A stretch of 6,808 nt of DNA from JAMQKA01 sp033722415 (GTDB lineage Bacteria > Bacteroidota > Rhodothermia > Balneolales > Balneolaceae): assembly GCA_033722415.1 (NCBI GenBank), contig JAWVZC010000240.1:1-6808 (forward strand). The letters run 5' to 3'. The position numbers and the translations under genes were made by a program. The notes beneath the pieces were generated by a model, which saw only the letters and a list, made by a program, of their open reading frames with translations, ran no database searches and was not told where the DNA came from. Of this stretch, positions 1 through 6,057 are shown piece by piece (the first letter of the stretch is position 1; each line of letters starts with the position of its first letter).

Positions 1-42
1 AGTCCATGGTTGTGTTTTTGAATTAGGGATATACGAAAGGTT

Positions 43-62
43 CAATATGCTTGCATTCATTG
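43..62 (-). other. Weak hairpin after the ymdB-like stop codon
   Basis: CAAT (43-46) pairs with ATTG (59-62), and ATGC (47-50) pairs with GCAT (53-56) around a two-base loop, with a two-base bulge between. It starts 2 bases after the TAA stop on the minus strand. There is no U-run behind it, so it may not terminate by itself. The remaining bases to the left edge show no supportable gene. Confidence 0.25.
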
Positions 63-64
63 GA

Positions 65-814
65 TTAGAGATCCTCATCGCAGTAAACGGCACAGACTTG
101 ATTGTTGCCGTTGGCTCTCTGGTACCGCTGGTGCGTGCCCAGAATAACGCGTTTCTTTGAGACATTTTTGTCCAGGCCGAGACCCGAATAAAACGACCCG
201 GTCATTCCCGCGTCACTGATGTATCCCATTCCCTTCGGCAGGATACGGGCATCATTGGTGGGGATATGGGTGTGCGTACCGACAAATACGGACGCCTTGC
301 CATCCAGGTGCCAGGCAAGCGCCATCTTTTCGGCGGTAGCCTCGGCGTGGAAATCGATAAATATGGTGTCGGTTTGCTCTTTTATCCGGTCGATGGCCCA
401 GTCGGCAGTGGAAAACGGGTCATCGATCGCCTGCATAAAGGTACGTCCCTGCAGGTTGAGCACTCCGATTTTGTGATCGAAATCCGGGATTTCATAGATA
501 CCGTACCCGTATCCGGGATTTCCCTTGGGGTAGTTGAGCGGGCGCAGTATTTCGTGATTCTCTTTCATATAGGAGAACACTTTCCACTTGGCAAATGAGT
601 GGTTCCCCCCGGTAATGACGTGCACGCCCAGGTCGTGCAGGTTACTGATGATGGATCGGTTGATGCCGTGTCCCTCGTGGGAGTTTTCCCCGTTGGCAAT
701 CACAAAATCCGCTTCATATTTGTCGATCAGCCCGGGTAGAAAGGTCTGCAGGAGACTGAGCCCCGGTTCGCCCACAATGTCTCCGATAAACAGAATCTTC
801 AGGTTGTTACTCAT
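65..814 (-). CDS. YmdB-family metallophosphoesterase (TIGR00282 type)
   Basis: A 249-residue cytoplasmic protein related to YmdB of Bacillus subtilis, a binuclear-metal phosphodiesterase reported to act on cyclic nucleotides and to affect biofilm and motility decisions. All expected metal ligands appear in order: D12 in FIGDIVGEPG, E43 and N44 in ANGENSHEGHGI, N71 and H72 in GGNHSF, H156 in IDFHAEATAEK, and H181 and H183 in GTHTHIPTND. The conserved end block SDAGMTGSFYSGLGLDK is also present. An enzyme with intact chemistry is therefore expected; the substrate is not shown by the sequence. One small departure: after GNH the family often has a W-D pair, but here the sequence is SFAKW. The ATG at 814 has only a distant GGAG. 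It lies behind the 6S-like region, with no rny gene beside it. A weak hairpin (43-62) follows the stop. Confidence 0.93.
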   Translation of the reverse strand: MSNNLKILFIGDIVGEPGLSLLQTFLPGLIDKYEADFVIANGENSHEGHGINRSIISNLHDLGVHVITGGNHSFAKWKVFSYMKENHEILRPLNYPKGNPGYGYGIYEIPDFDHKIGVLNLQGRTFMQAIDDPFSTADWAIDRIKEQTDTIFIDFHAEATAEKMALAWHLDGKASVFVGTHTHIPTNDARILPKGMGYISDAGMTGSFYSGLGLDKNVSKKRVILGTHQRYQRANGNNQVCAVYCDEDL

Positions 815-842
815 AGAGGAATTTATCTCCGGTGAATCTGCC

Positions 843-863
843 TGCTGCCGGTTTCCTGCAGCA
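843..863 (-). other. Hairpin in the leader of the ymdB-like gene
   Basis: TGCTGC (843-848) pairs with GCAGCA (858-863), and an inner GG/CC pair closes a three-base loop after one mismatch. On the minus strand it is preceded by a short T-run but not followed by one, so it is not a standard terminator for this strand. It ends about 28 bases before the ATG at 814 and could be a processing or stability element. Its role is unknown. Confidence 0.4.
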
Positions 864-890
864 AAATGCTAAATGCTTCGGTTAAAATTT

Positions 891-1039
891 AGAATCACAA
901 AGGTAAGGAAATTAATGTGGTAATCAGAATGGTAATCCAATTTGGTGTGCAGTTCGACGGTGTCTCCTTGCCCCGACAGGGCGAATCGTTATCCGGAAAT
1001 TGGGTAAACATACCTAAAGAGAGGGGAGGGAGTGATTCC
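891..1039 (-). ncRNA. ssrS: Candidate 6S RNA (rod-like fold downstream of zapA)
   Basis: The 278-base gap between zapA and the ymdB-like gene has no coding potential but can fold as one long rod on the minus strand. The closing stem pairs GGAATCAC (1039-1032) with GTGATTCT (898-891): seven Watson-Crick pairs and one G-U. A bubble follows, with a pyrimidine-rich 5' side of about 17 bases and a 3' side of about 32. The terminal arm then pairs GGTA (1014-1011) with TACC (934-931), CCAATTT (1003-997) with AAATTGG (943-937), TTCG (985-982) with CGAA (956-953), and TGTC (978-975) with GACA (964-961). A closing stem, large bubble and interrupted arm are the design of 6S RNA, which binds housekeeping RNA polymerase as a promoter mimic. 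6S RNA lies next to zapA in E. coli and, as I recall, in many Bacteroidota. Ends are approximate; I see no clear promoter or U-run. Confidence 0.5.
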
Positions 1040-1092
1040 GTGACGGTTTCCACATGGGAAGGGGGTAAATGATAACTGTGGCTTGTAAACGG

Positions 1093-1386
1093 CTATTCTC
1101 TAATCTCGGTGATAACGGATTCCAGCTGTTTGTTTACGTCCTGCATCACCTTGTCCTCCTGCTGGCTGAGCTCACGGTTGCGGCGACGCTCTTCAAAGAT
1201 CTCTTCGGCCAGGCTGAGGGCGGCAAGTACCATGACAGTTGCCTCGGGCTGTTTTTTCAGCTCTTTTTTGTACTGCATGAAACGATCATCGACATATTGC
1301 GCAATACGTCGCATGGTATCCTCCTCCGATTCCTCGACCTTGAGGGGATACTGCTTGCCGAGAATGGTAACCTTGATCGATTTCAT
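1093..1386 (-). CDS. zapA: Cell division protein ZapA
   Basis: A 97-residue cytoplasmic protein of normal ZapA length. The N-terminal globular part carries SIKVTILGKQYPLKVEESEEDTMRRIAQYVDDR, the ZapA fold (V-x-I-x-G-x-x-Y-x-L). It is followed by VMVLAALSLAEEIFEERRR and a C-terminal coiled coil (NRELSQQEDKVMQDVNKQLESVITEI). ZapA tetramers crosslink FtsZ filaments and stabilise the division ring. The ATG at 1386 shares bases with the stop of the preceding coiled-coil gene. A perfect GGAGG (1401-1397) lies 10 bases upstream, inside that gene. The pair pheT-coiled coil-zapA is therefore one transcription unit. The downstream gap folds like 6S RNA, which follows zapA in many bacteria. Confidence 0.95.
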   Translation of the reverse strand: MKSIKVTILGKQYPLKVEESEEDTMRRIAQYVDDRFMQYKKELKKQPEATVMVLAALSLAEEIFEERRRNRELSQQEDKVMQDVNKQLESVITEIRE

Positions 1387-1649
1387 TGCTCATTTTCCTC
1401 CAGATGCTCATCGATTTTTGAGATCAGTCCCAGTACCTGGTGCCGCAGGGCCAGCCGTTCGCTCTCGGCCATCGCTGAAAAAATATCGGTTTGCCCGTCC
1501 TGTATCTCCCTGATCTTTTCCCGCAGCTGTTCGTTTTCCTCTTCGAGCTCGGTAATCCGGCTCTTGAGCTGATCTACTTCATCCCGAATCGTATCAAGGA
1601 GCTCGGTAAAATGTTGATGATATGGACTGTCATCTGTCAGCACATGCAC
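1383..1649 (-). CDS. Small coiled-coil protein, possible ZapB-like division factor
   Basis: An 88-residue acidic protein with no signal peptide or membrane segment. Residues about 17-50 (LLDTIRDEVDQLKSRITEL and following) form a clear heptad coiled coil rich in Glu, Leu and Arg. A second helical stretch (about 57-82, AMAESERLALRHQVLGLISKIDEHL) follows. I do not recognise a named family with certainty. Its size, its coiled coil and its place just before zapA resemble the small ZapB-like proteins encoded beside zapA in other bacteria. A role in FtsZ-ring organisation is inferred. The start is uncertain: GTG at 1649 lies 4 bases after the pheT stop, and a second GTG at 1643 is possible. The nearby ATG at 1651 is out of frame and stops within five codons. 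The stop overlaps the zapA start as ATGA, implying translational coupling. Confidence 0.85.
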   Translation of the reverse strand: MHVLTDDSPYHQHFTELLDTIRDEVDQLKSRITELEEENEQLREKIREIQDGQTDIFSAMAESERLALRHQVLGLISKIDEHLEENEQ

Positions 1650-1653
1650 ATTA

Positions 1654-4065
1654 TTACGATCTCAGTTTCGCTGAAAACTGGTTCTCCAGAACATTTAATA
1701 CTTCTTCAATAATAGGTTCTATATCTTTGATAGTCAACGTTTTATTCTTGTCGATAAAGGAGAGTCTGAAGGCCACACTTTTTCTGTTCGGTCCTATGGA
1801 CTCTCCCTCGAACACATCAAACACATCGATACTTTTAAGTCGTTCCCCAGCAGTGCGTTCGATCGATTTCATGAGGTCACCAGCTGGAACATCGGAATCG
1901 ACTACCACTGCGAGATCGAACTCGAATGAGGGGAATTTCGGTACCGGCGTGTACGTTTTGTCGTCTACTTGCTCCAGAACGGCTTCAATCCTGTTCACAG
2001 AGAATTCCGCCGCAAATGTCGGTTGTTCAATTTCGAGATTGTCGAGGAGCGCCCGGTCTATCTCGTAAAGGGATCCGACAGCCTGCTCATTGAAAACATA
2101 CTGCAACACACCGTCTTCCTGCCGGGTTTCCAGGTACCGGTAGAGGCCAAGCTGTTTCAGGAAGGAGGTGACTTCCGTCTTCAGGTCGAAGATATCGTAC
2201 TCTTCCGGTTCCGTATTCCAGTATTCAATCCGTTTTTTACCGGCAATACCCATTAACAGGGTGGTCTCCTCCTCGATTCCATCGTAGTAGGTGCCTTCCC
2301 CCGTCGTTTTTCGGAATGTGTTGCCCACTTCGAAGAAGCGAACTTCATCACTCTTGCGATTGAAGTTGTAGGACACCGCCTTCAGGAACCCGTAGAGCAG
2401 GGAGGGGCGGAGGGTGGTCATCTCCCTGGAGATGGGATTCAGTGTCTGAATCATCTGGTTGAGATCGCCCAGGTAGGAGGCATCCTCGTCCGGCATCAGC
2501 GAGTTGGTATAGATCTCCTTGAAACGGAGCCCCTTCACCTGTTCGCGGATGCGCACCATCAGCTTTTCATGCTCGCTGATCGGTTCAGGCGTTAAGAATT
2601 TTGTATGTGTGGGAGCGGAGATATTGTTGTAATCATAAAGCCGGCCCACTTCCTCGATCAGATCTACTTCCCGTTCCAGGTCGGGCCGAAAGGTAGGCAC
2701 CTTATACGTAAGCTTTTCTTGCTGTTCACTGACCAGGGTGAGCTCGAGGCCGTCGAGAAGGTCCTTGACTTCTTTCAGCTCCAGCTCGGTACCCAGCAGC
2801 CTGTTGACATAGCCCAGCCGCAGCTCCAGCTCTTGCGGCTCTGTTGTTACCGGGTGGACATCCGTAGTACCGTCAACGATGGTACCGCCGGCCACTTCCG
2901 CGATCAGCTCGGCACACCGTTCGGCGGCAATGCGCTGCAGCCGTGGGTCGATGCCTCGTTCAAACCGGTAGGAGGCATCGGTTTGCAGGTTCTGCTCCTT
3001 GGCGGTCTTGCGAATGGTACCGGGATCAAAATAGGCACTTTCGATGAGTACCCGGGTGGTATCTTCGTCCACTTCGGAATCAACCCCTCCCATGACACCG
3101 GCTATGGCCACAGGTCCTTTCCCGTCACAGATAAAGAGGGTTCCGGGTGAGCAGGTTCGGGTAGCGTGGTCGAGCGTTTCAAATGTGATCTCCTCATCGT
3201 AGTCCTTCACGACGATCTGTTTACCCCGTATCGTTTCATAGTCAAACGCATGCAGCGGCTGACCGAGTTCCAGCAGCACGTAATTGGTGATATCCACCAC
3301 GTTGTTGACCGGGCGTACTCCCAGGGCCTCGAGTTTGTTTTTGATCCACGCCGGTGAATCGGCAATGGTCACATCGTTCACCATCTTGCCGACGTAGCGG
3401 TGGCACTTTTCCGGGTTTTGGATCGATATTTCGATCTCTTCCACAATCGGCTCGGTTTCAGGAAACTGCTCCCGGTACGGTTTTTCAAATTCGAGATCGA
3501 GGGCCGCTGCAAGATCACGGGCCACCCCGACATGGCAGGTGGCGTCTGGCCGGTTGGGAGAGATCTCAATGTCAAGGATCGTATCTTCATACAGATCAAG
3601 AACTTCACTAACGGGGGCGCCCACTTCCGCTCCGTTTTGCAGAACCATGATTCCGGAGTGATCGTCACCGATACCCAGTTCACTTTCGGAGCAGATCATG
3701 CCTTCCGAGTTCTCACCCCGAAGGTTGGCCTTCCGAATAGTCAGCTGATCGCCGTTTTCCAGGGTTACCGGGAGGGTGGTGCCCACCGTGGCTACAGGAA
3801 CCCGTTGATCTTTGGCTACATTATCAGCCCCGCACACAATCTGTACCTGTTTGTCTCCCAGGTTGACCTGGCAGAGCCGGAGCCGGTCGGCATTCGGGTG
3901 ATCCCGGACGTCCAGAACCTCCCCGACGATAACCCCGTCCAGCGAGCTTCCCACTTTTTCCAGGGAATCCACCTCGAGCCCGATCAGTGTCAGTTTTTCG
4001 GCTGTTCTCTCCGGGGTAAGATCCAGATCAATTAACTCTTTCAGCCAGTTGTATGAAATCTTCAT
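1654..4065 (-). CDS. pheT: Phenylalanyl-tRNA synthetase beta subunit
   Basis: The beta subunit partners PheS; it binds tRNA-Phe and edits misacylated Tyr-tRNA-Phe. It has 803 residues, a full bacterial length. In order: N-terminal segment MKISYNWLKELI; EMAP-type tRNA-binding fold (about 42-150, with VGEVLDVRDHPNADRLRLCQV); B3/B4 editing domain (about 210-400, with RPVNNVVDITNYVLLELGQPLHAFD at 251-275, GVMGG at 323-327 and DASYRFERGID at 363-373); B5 domain (about 410-480, ending PTFRPDLEREVDLIEEVGRLYDYN); catalytic-like core (about 490-690); and a C-terminal ferredoxin-fold anticodon-binding domain (about 707-803). In that last domain the usual P-x-x-x-R-D entry reads FPSFEFDLAVVV, so the common Arg before the Asp is Phe here. 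Start ATG at 4065. The next gene begins within 5 bases of the stop, which indicates one operon. Confidence 0.98.
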   Translation of the reverse strand: MKISYNWLKELIDLDLTPERTAEKLTLIGLEVDSLEKVGSSLDGVIVGEVLDVRDHPNADRLRLCQVNLGDKQVQIVCGADNVAKDQRVPVATVGTTLPVTLENGDQLTIRKANLRGENSEGMICSESELGIGDDHSGIMVLQNGAEVGAPVSEVLDLYEDTILDIEISPNRPDATCHVGVARDLAAALDLEFEKPYREQFPETEPIVEEIEISIQNPEKCHRYVGKMVNDVTIADSPAWIKNKLEALGVRPVNNVVDITNYVLLELGQPLHAFDYETIRGKQIVVKDYDEEITFETLDHATRTCSPGTLFICDGKGPVAIAGVMGGVDSEVDEDTTRVLIESAYFDPGTIRKTAKEQNLQTDASYRFERGIDPRLQRIAAERCAELIAEVAGGTIVDGTTDVHPVTTEPQELELRLGYVNRLLGTELELKEVKDLLDGLELTLVSEQQEKLTYKVPTFRPDLEREVDLIEEVGRLYDYNNISAPTHTKFLTPEPISEHEKLMVRIREQVKGLRFKEIYTNSLMPDEDASYLGDLNQMIQTLNPISREMTTLRPSLLYGFLKAVSYNFNRKSDEVRFFEVGNTFRKTTGEGTYYDGIEEETTLLMGIAGKKRIEYWNTEPEEYDIFDLKTEVTSFLKQLGLYRYLETRQEDGVLQYVFNEQAVGSLYEIDRALLDNLEIEQPTFAAEFSVNRIEAVLEQVDDKTYTPVPKFPSFEFDLAVVVDSDVPAGDLMKSIERTAGERLKSIDVFDVFEGESIGPNRKSVAFRLSFIDKNKTLTIKDIEPIIEEVLNVLENQFSAKLRS

Positions 4066-4142
4066 TGGTAGTTATTCTTCTGTATCGTTGCTAATGTTTA
4101 TAATGGTATTACCGGGTACGGCAGCATAATCCTCCGTTTCAT

Positions 4143-4167
4143 CCCGCCGGGATTCCCCCGGCACGGG
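4143..4167 (-). other. GC-rich hairpin between pheS and pheT
   Basis: GCCGGG (4146-4151) pairs perfectly with CCCGGC (4157-4162) around a 5-base loop. CCC (4143-4145) can also pair with GGG (4165-4167) across a two-base bulge, for about 9 GC pairs in all. No U-run follows on the minus strand, so it is not an intrinsic terminator. It starts about 10 bases after the pheS stop and could stabilise the upstream mRNA or tune pheT expression. The remaining gap holds no supportable gene. Confidence 0.6.
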
Positions 4168-4177
4168 GCAGAGGAGA

Positions 4178-5185
4178 TCAGTCGAACTGCTCCAAAAACC
4201 GGATGTCATTTTCATAGAGTATCCGGATATCATTGATACCGTGCCTGAGCATCGCGATCCGGTCGACCCCCATACCCCAGGCGAACCCGGTGTAGACTTC
4301 CGGATCGATCTCCACCGCCCTGAACACGTTGGGATCCACCATGCCGGAACCCAGAATTTCCAGCCACCTGCCTTCCCCGTTGGCCTCCCACCAGATATCC
4401 ATCTCGAGACTGGGTTCGGTAAAAGGGAAAAAACCGGGACGCAGCCGGTATTTCACGTCACTGCCAAACATCAGCTTTGCAAAGTTAATCAAATTCTCCT
4501 TCAGCTCGGCCACACTTACGTTGGTGTCTACATAGAGCGCTTCCACCTGGTGAAAGAGAAAATACGATTTGGGACTGACCGCTTCATTACGGTAGACCTT
4601 GCCGGGAGCGATTATGCGGATCGGTGGCTTGCGTTTTTTCATCTCCCGTATCTGTATGGGGGAGGTGTGCGTGCGCAGCACCAGGTCCTCTTTTTCCGGC
4701 TCGTCATATCGCCGAATAAAGAAGGTATCCTGTTCATCCCGGGCGGGGTGGTTCGGGGGGAAGTTGAGCGCAGTGAAATTATGGAAATCGTCCTCAATTT
4801 CGGGTCCGTCGGCGATGGAAAACCCGAGGCGATAAAAGATCTCCTTCATCTCGTTAAGCGTTTGGGTAAGCGGGTGGTAAGAGCCCACTGTCTGCGGCGG
4901 GGTTGGCAGGGTTAGATCCTCTTTGGCTCTCCGCTGCCGGCTTTGCTGTTGCCGCAATTGTTCCCGGGCCGACTCGAACTTCTCTTCTGCCAGGGTTTTT
5001 ACTTCATTCATCGCTTTGCCGACCGTGGCTTTCTCCTCATTGGGTACTTCGCTCATCCGGGAGAACATCGCCTGAACTTTTCCTTTCCGGGAGAGAAATT
5101 CAAGGCGAAAGGCCTCAAGATCCTCCTCATGTTCGATCGAAAAGTCGTCAACAGCCTGTTTTATCTTATCAATATAATCGAGCAT
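4178..5185 (-). CDS. pheS: Phenylalanyl-tRNA synthetase alpha subunit
   Basis: The catalytic subunit of the alpha2-beta2 enzyme that attaches phenylalanine to tRNA-Phe in the cytoplasm. It has 335 residues, a normal length. Residues 1-90 form the charged N-terminal coiled-coil arm that contacts tRNA. The class II core follows: motif 1 region GPEIEDDFHNFTALNFPPNHPARD (127-150), RTHTSPIQIR (171-180), motif 2 around the APGKVYRNEAVSPKS and FHQVEALYVD blocks (193-220), FPFTEPSLEMD (253-263), and motif 3 GFAWGMGVDRIAML (300-313). The Ala in GFAWGM corresponds to the residue that shapes the Phe pocket in E. coli PheS. The ATG at 5185 has no clear Shine-Dalgarno sequence. A terminator and candidate promoter lie upstream. 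pheT follows after a 112-base gap with a strong hairpin. All expected motifs are present. Confidence 0.98.
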   Translation of the reverse strand: MLDYIDKIKQAVDDFSIEHEEDLEAFRLEFLSRKGKVQAMFSRMSEVPNEEKATVGKAMNEVKTLAEEKFESAREQLRQQQSRQRRAKEDLTLPTPPQTVGSYHPLTQTLNEMKEIFYRLGFSIADGPEIEDDFHNFTALNFPPNHPARDEQDTFFIRRYDEPEKEDLVLRTHTSPIQIREMKKRKPPIRIIAPGKVYRNEAVSPKSYFLFHQVEALYVDTNVSVAELKENLINFAKLMFGSDVKYRLRPGFFPFTEPSLEMDIWWEANGEGRWLEILGSGMVDPNVFRAVEIDPEVYTGFAWGMGVDRIAMLRHGINDIRILYENDIRFLEQFD

Positions 5186-5215
5186 CAGAAATTGTTATGG
5201 TTATGCGAAACTAGT

Positions 5216-5223
5216 CAAATATA
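5216..5223 (-). promoter_or_regulatory. Candidate pheS promoter, Bacteroidota-type -7 element
   Basis: The minus strand carries TATATTTG, an exact match to the TAnnTTTG -7 element known from Bacteroidota. It lies about 30 bases upstream of the pheS start and downstream of the rplT terminator, where a promoter is needed. I find no clear TTTG -33 box at the usual distance. Eight-base matches also occur by chance, so the placement relies mainly on position. Confidence 0.35.
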
Positions 5224-5294
5224 CGAAATAGGCCGGCTTTCCATGGACCGGATTTGCAGAGAGGCAACGATAATAAATTTTCTCCGGTAAATAC

Positions 5295-5337
5295 AAAAAA
5301 ACCGACAAACCTTATGTTCTCGTATAAGATTTGCCGG
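5295..5337 (-). terminator. Strong intrinsic terminator after rplT
   Basis: On the minus strand a 14-bp stem pairs CCGGCAAATCTTAT (5337-5324) with ATAAGGTTTGTCGG (5315-5302). Twelve pairs are Watson-Crick and two are G-U. The loop is 8 bases, and seven U residues follow at once (5301-5295). This is a textbook Rho-independent terminator for the rplT transcript. The plus strand has no T-run on the other side, so it works in one direction. It separates the ribosomal unit from pheS-pheT. Confidence 0.93.
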
Positions 5338-5362
5338 CTCGGGAAATCAACAAGCTAACCGT

Positions 5363-5710
5363 CTACGCCGTTGCCTCTTCAACAATGGCGGTAAAGGTAT
5401 CCGGATCGCGCACGGCCAGGTCGGCCAGAACTTTCCGGTTGATTTCAATATTTTTGTTTTTGAGGGCTCCCATCAACCTGGAATAGGTGGTACCGTTCTG
5501 GCGTGCGGCAGCATTAATGCGTGTGATCCAGAGCTTCCGGAATTCACGTTTGCGAACCTTGCGGTCGCGATACTGGTACAGCATCCCTTTTTCGACCGCG
5601 TTTTTCGCGAGTTTATACACATTTTTTCGCTTGCCCCAGTAGCCTTTCGCCTGTTTAAGAATTTTTCGGCGACGGCGACGGGAAGCCACTTTATTTCTTG
5701 CTCGTGGCAT
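5363..5710 (-). CDS. rplT: 50S ribosomal protein L20
   Basis: A 115-residue basic protein of typical L20 length. It opens with MPRARNKVASRRRRRKILKQAKGYWGKRKNVYKLAKNAVEKG, continues with YQYRDRKVRKREFRKLWITRINAAARQNGTTYSRLMGALK, and ends with the conserved NRKVLADLAVRDPDTFTAIVE block. L20 binds 23S rRNA early in assembly of the large subunit. In several bacteria it also represses its own operon. The Arg/Lys-rich N-terminal tail is the rRNA-binding extension. The start ATG at 5710 has a good ribosome binding site (CAGGAAGA, 5 to 6 bases upstream). The gap to rpmI is 44 bases. A strong terminator follows within 30 bases, making this the last gene of the thrS-infC-rpmI-rplT unit. Confidence 0.97.
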   Translation of the reverse strand: MPRARNKVASRRRRRKILKQAKGYWGKRKNVYKLAKNAVEKGMLYQYRDRKVRKREFRKLWITRINAAARQNGTTYSRLMGALKNKNIEINRKVLADLAVRDPDTFTAIVEEATA

Positions 5711-5754
5711 TTTGTCTTCCTGTGTGTTATGTGTTAATAATTACGGGTTCAATA

Positions 5755-5952
5755 CTACTTGTACGGCAGCATTTTCTTGACATTCTTCTCTTGGGTCTTG
5801 TCGACCAGGGTGTCTTGACCAAGTTTACGTTTCCTTTTGCTGCGCTTTTTGGTGAGGATATGTCGTTTCCCCGCCTTTTTGCGCTTGACTTTACCGGTGC
5901 CGGTAATTTTGAAACGCTTCTTGGCTCCACTGTTGGTTTTCATCTTTGGCAT
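5755..5952 (-). CDS. rpmI: 50S ribosomal protein L35
   Basis: A 65-residue, very basic protein of normal L35 length. The N-terminus MPKMKTNSGAKKRFKITGTGK is the family hallmark, followed by Lys/Arg-rich sequence (KKAGKRHILTKK) and the end KMLPYK. L35 is a small protein of the large ribosomal subunit. I chose ATG at 5952 because family members begin MPKMKT. The frame is open upstream to a GTG at 5961, which would add three residues (MIL). An AAGGA motif lies 4 bases from that GTG but 13 from the ATG, so the spacing alone would favour the GTG; the family evidence outweighs it. The gene lies between infC and rplT, as usual, and is preceded by a structured leader. Confidence 0.96.
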   Translation of the reverse strand: MPKMKTNSGAKKRFKITGTGKVKRKKAGKRHILTKKRSKRKRKLGQDTLVDKTQEKNVKKMLPYK

Positions 5953-5975
5953 AAGAATCACGTTTTCCTTGAATT

Positions 5976-6057
5976 CAAAAGACCACGAAGATAAGAATTA
6001 TCAGTTACTGATTAAAGGTCTTTGTACTTTTTTGTCAGATCAGCGAACAGCAGATCT
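5976..6057 (-). promoter_or_regulatory. Structured infC-rpmI intercistronic leader (candidate L20/L35 control site)
   Basis: The gap between infC and rpmI is about 100 bases and can fold. The first element is a hairpin at 6037-6057 that includes bases of the infC stop codon: arms GATCT and AGATC, plus an inner GC/GC pair. The second is a longer stem pairing AAAGACC (5978-5984) with GGTCTTT (6017-6023), extendable by one pair across a bulge. Inside it, two short hairpins share bases and exclude each other: ATCAG/CTGAT (6000-6012) and GATAA/TTATC (5990-6002). L20 is known to repress infC-rpmI-rplT operons in E. coli and Bacillus by binding such mRNA structures. That this fold does the same here is inference; it matches no motif I can name. 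Confidence 0.35.

Noticed and set aside
1..7. ATG at 7-5 on the minus strand as the start of a next gene
   Set aside because: Only seven bases remain in the window, which is too little to support a gene.
29..38. Ten-base repeat ATATACGAAA shared with 5219-5228 near the pheS promoter
   Set aside because: Several ten-base repeats are expected by chance in a window of this size, and the copy at 29-38 lacks the TAnnTTTG element.
1017..1058. Possible 13-codon frame (MWKPSRNHSLPSL) in the zapA-ymdB gap
   Set aside because: It has no ribosome binding site and overlaps the candidate 6S RNA closing stem.
3400..4035. Plus-strand open frame of 211 codons opposite pheT
   Set aside because: It lies entirely opposite a full-length, motif-complete pheT; its composition looks like antisense translation and it has no recognisable domain.
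4085..4129. Possible 14-codon leader peptide (MKRRIMLPYPVIPL) between pheS and pheT
   Set aside because: It has no Phe codons and no terminator pair after it, so it does not look like a Phe attenuator peptide.
4241..4915. Plus-strand open frame of 224 codons opposite pheS
   Set aside because: It lies opposite conserved catalytic motifs of pheS and shows no family features of its own.
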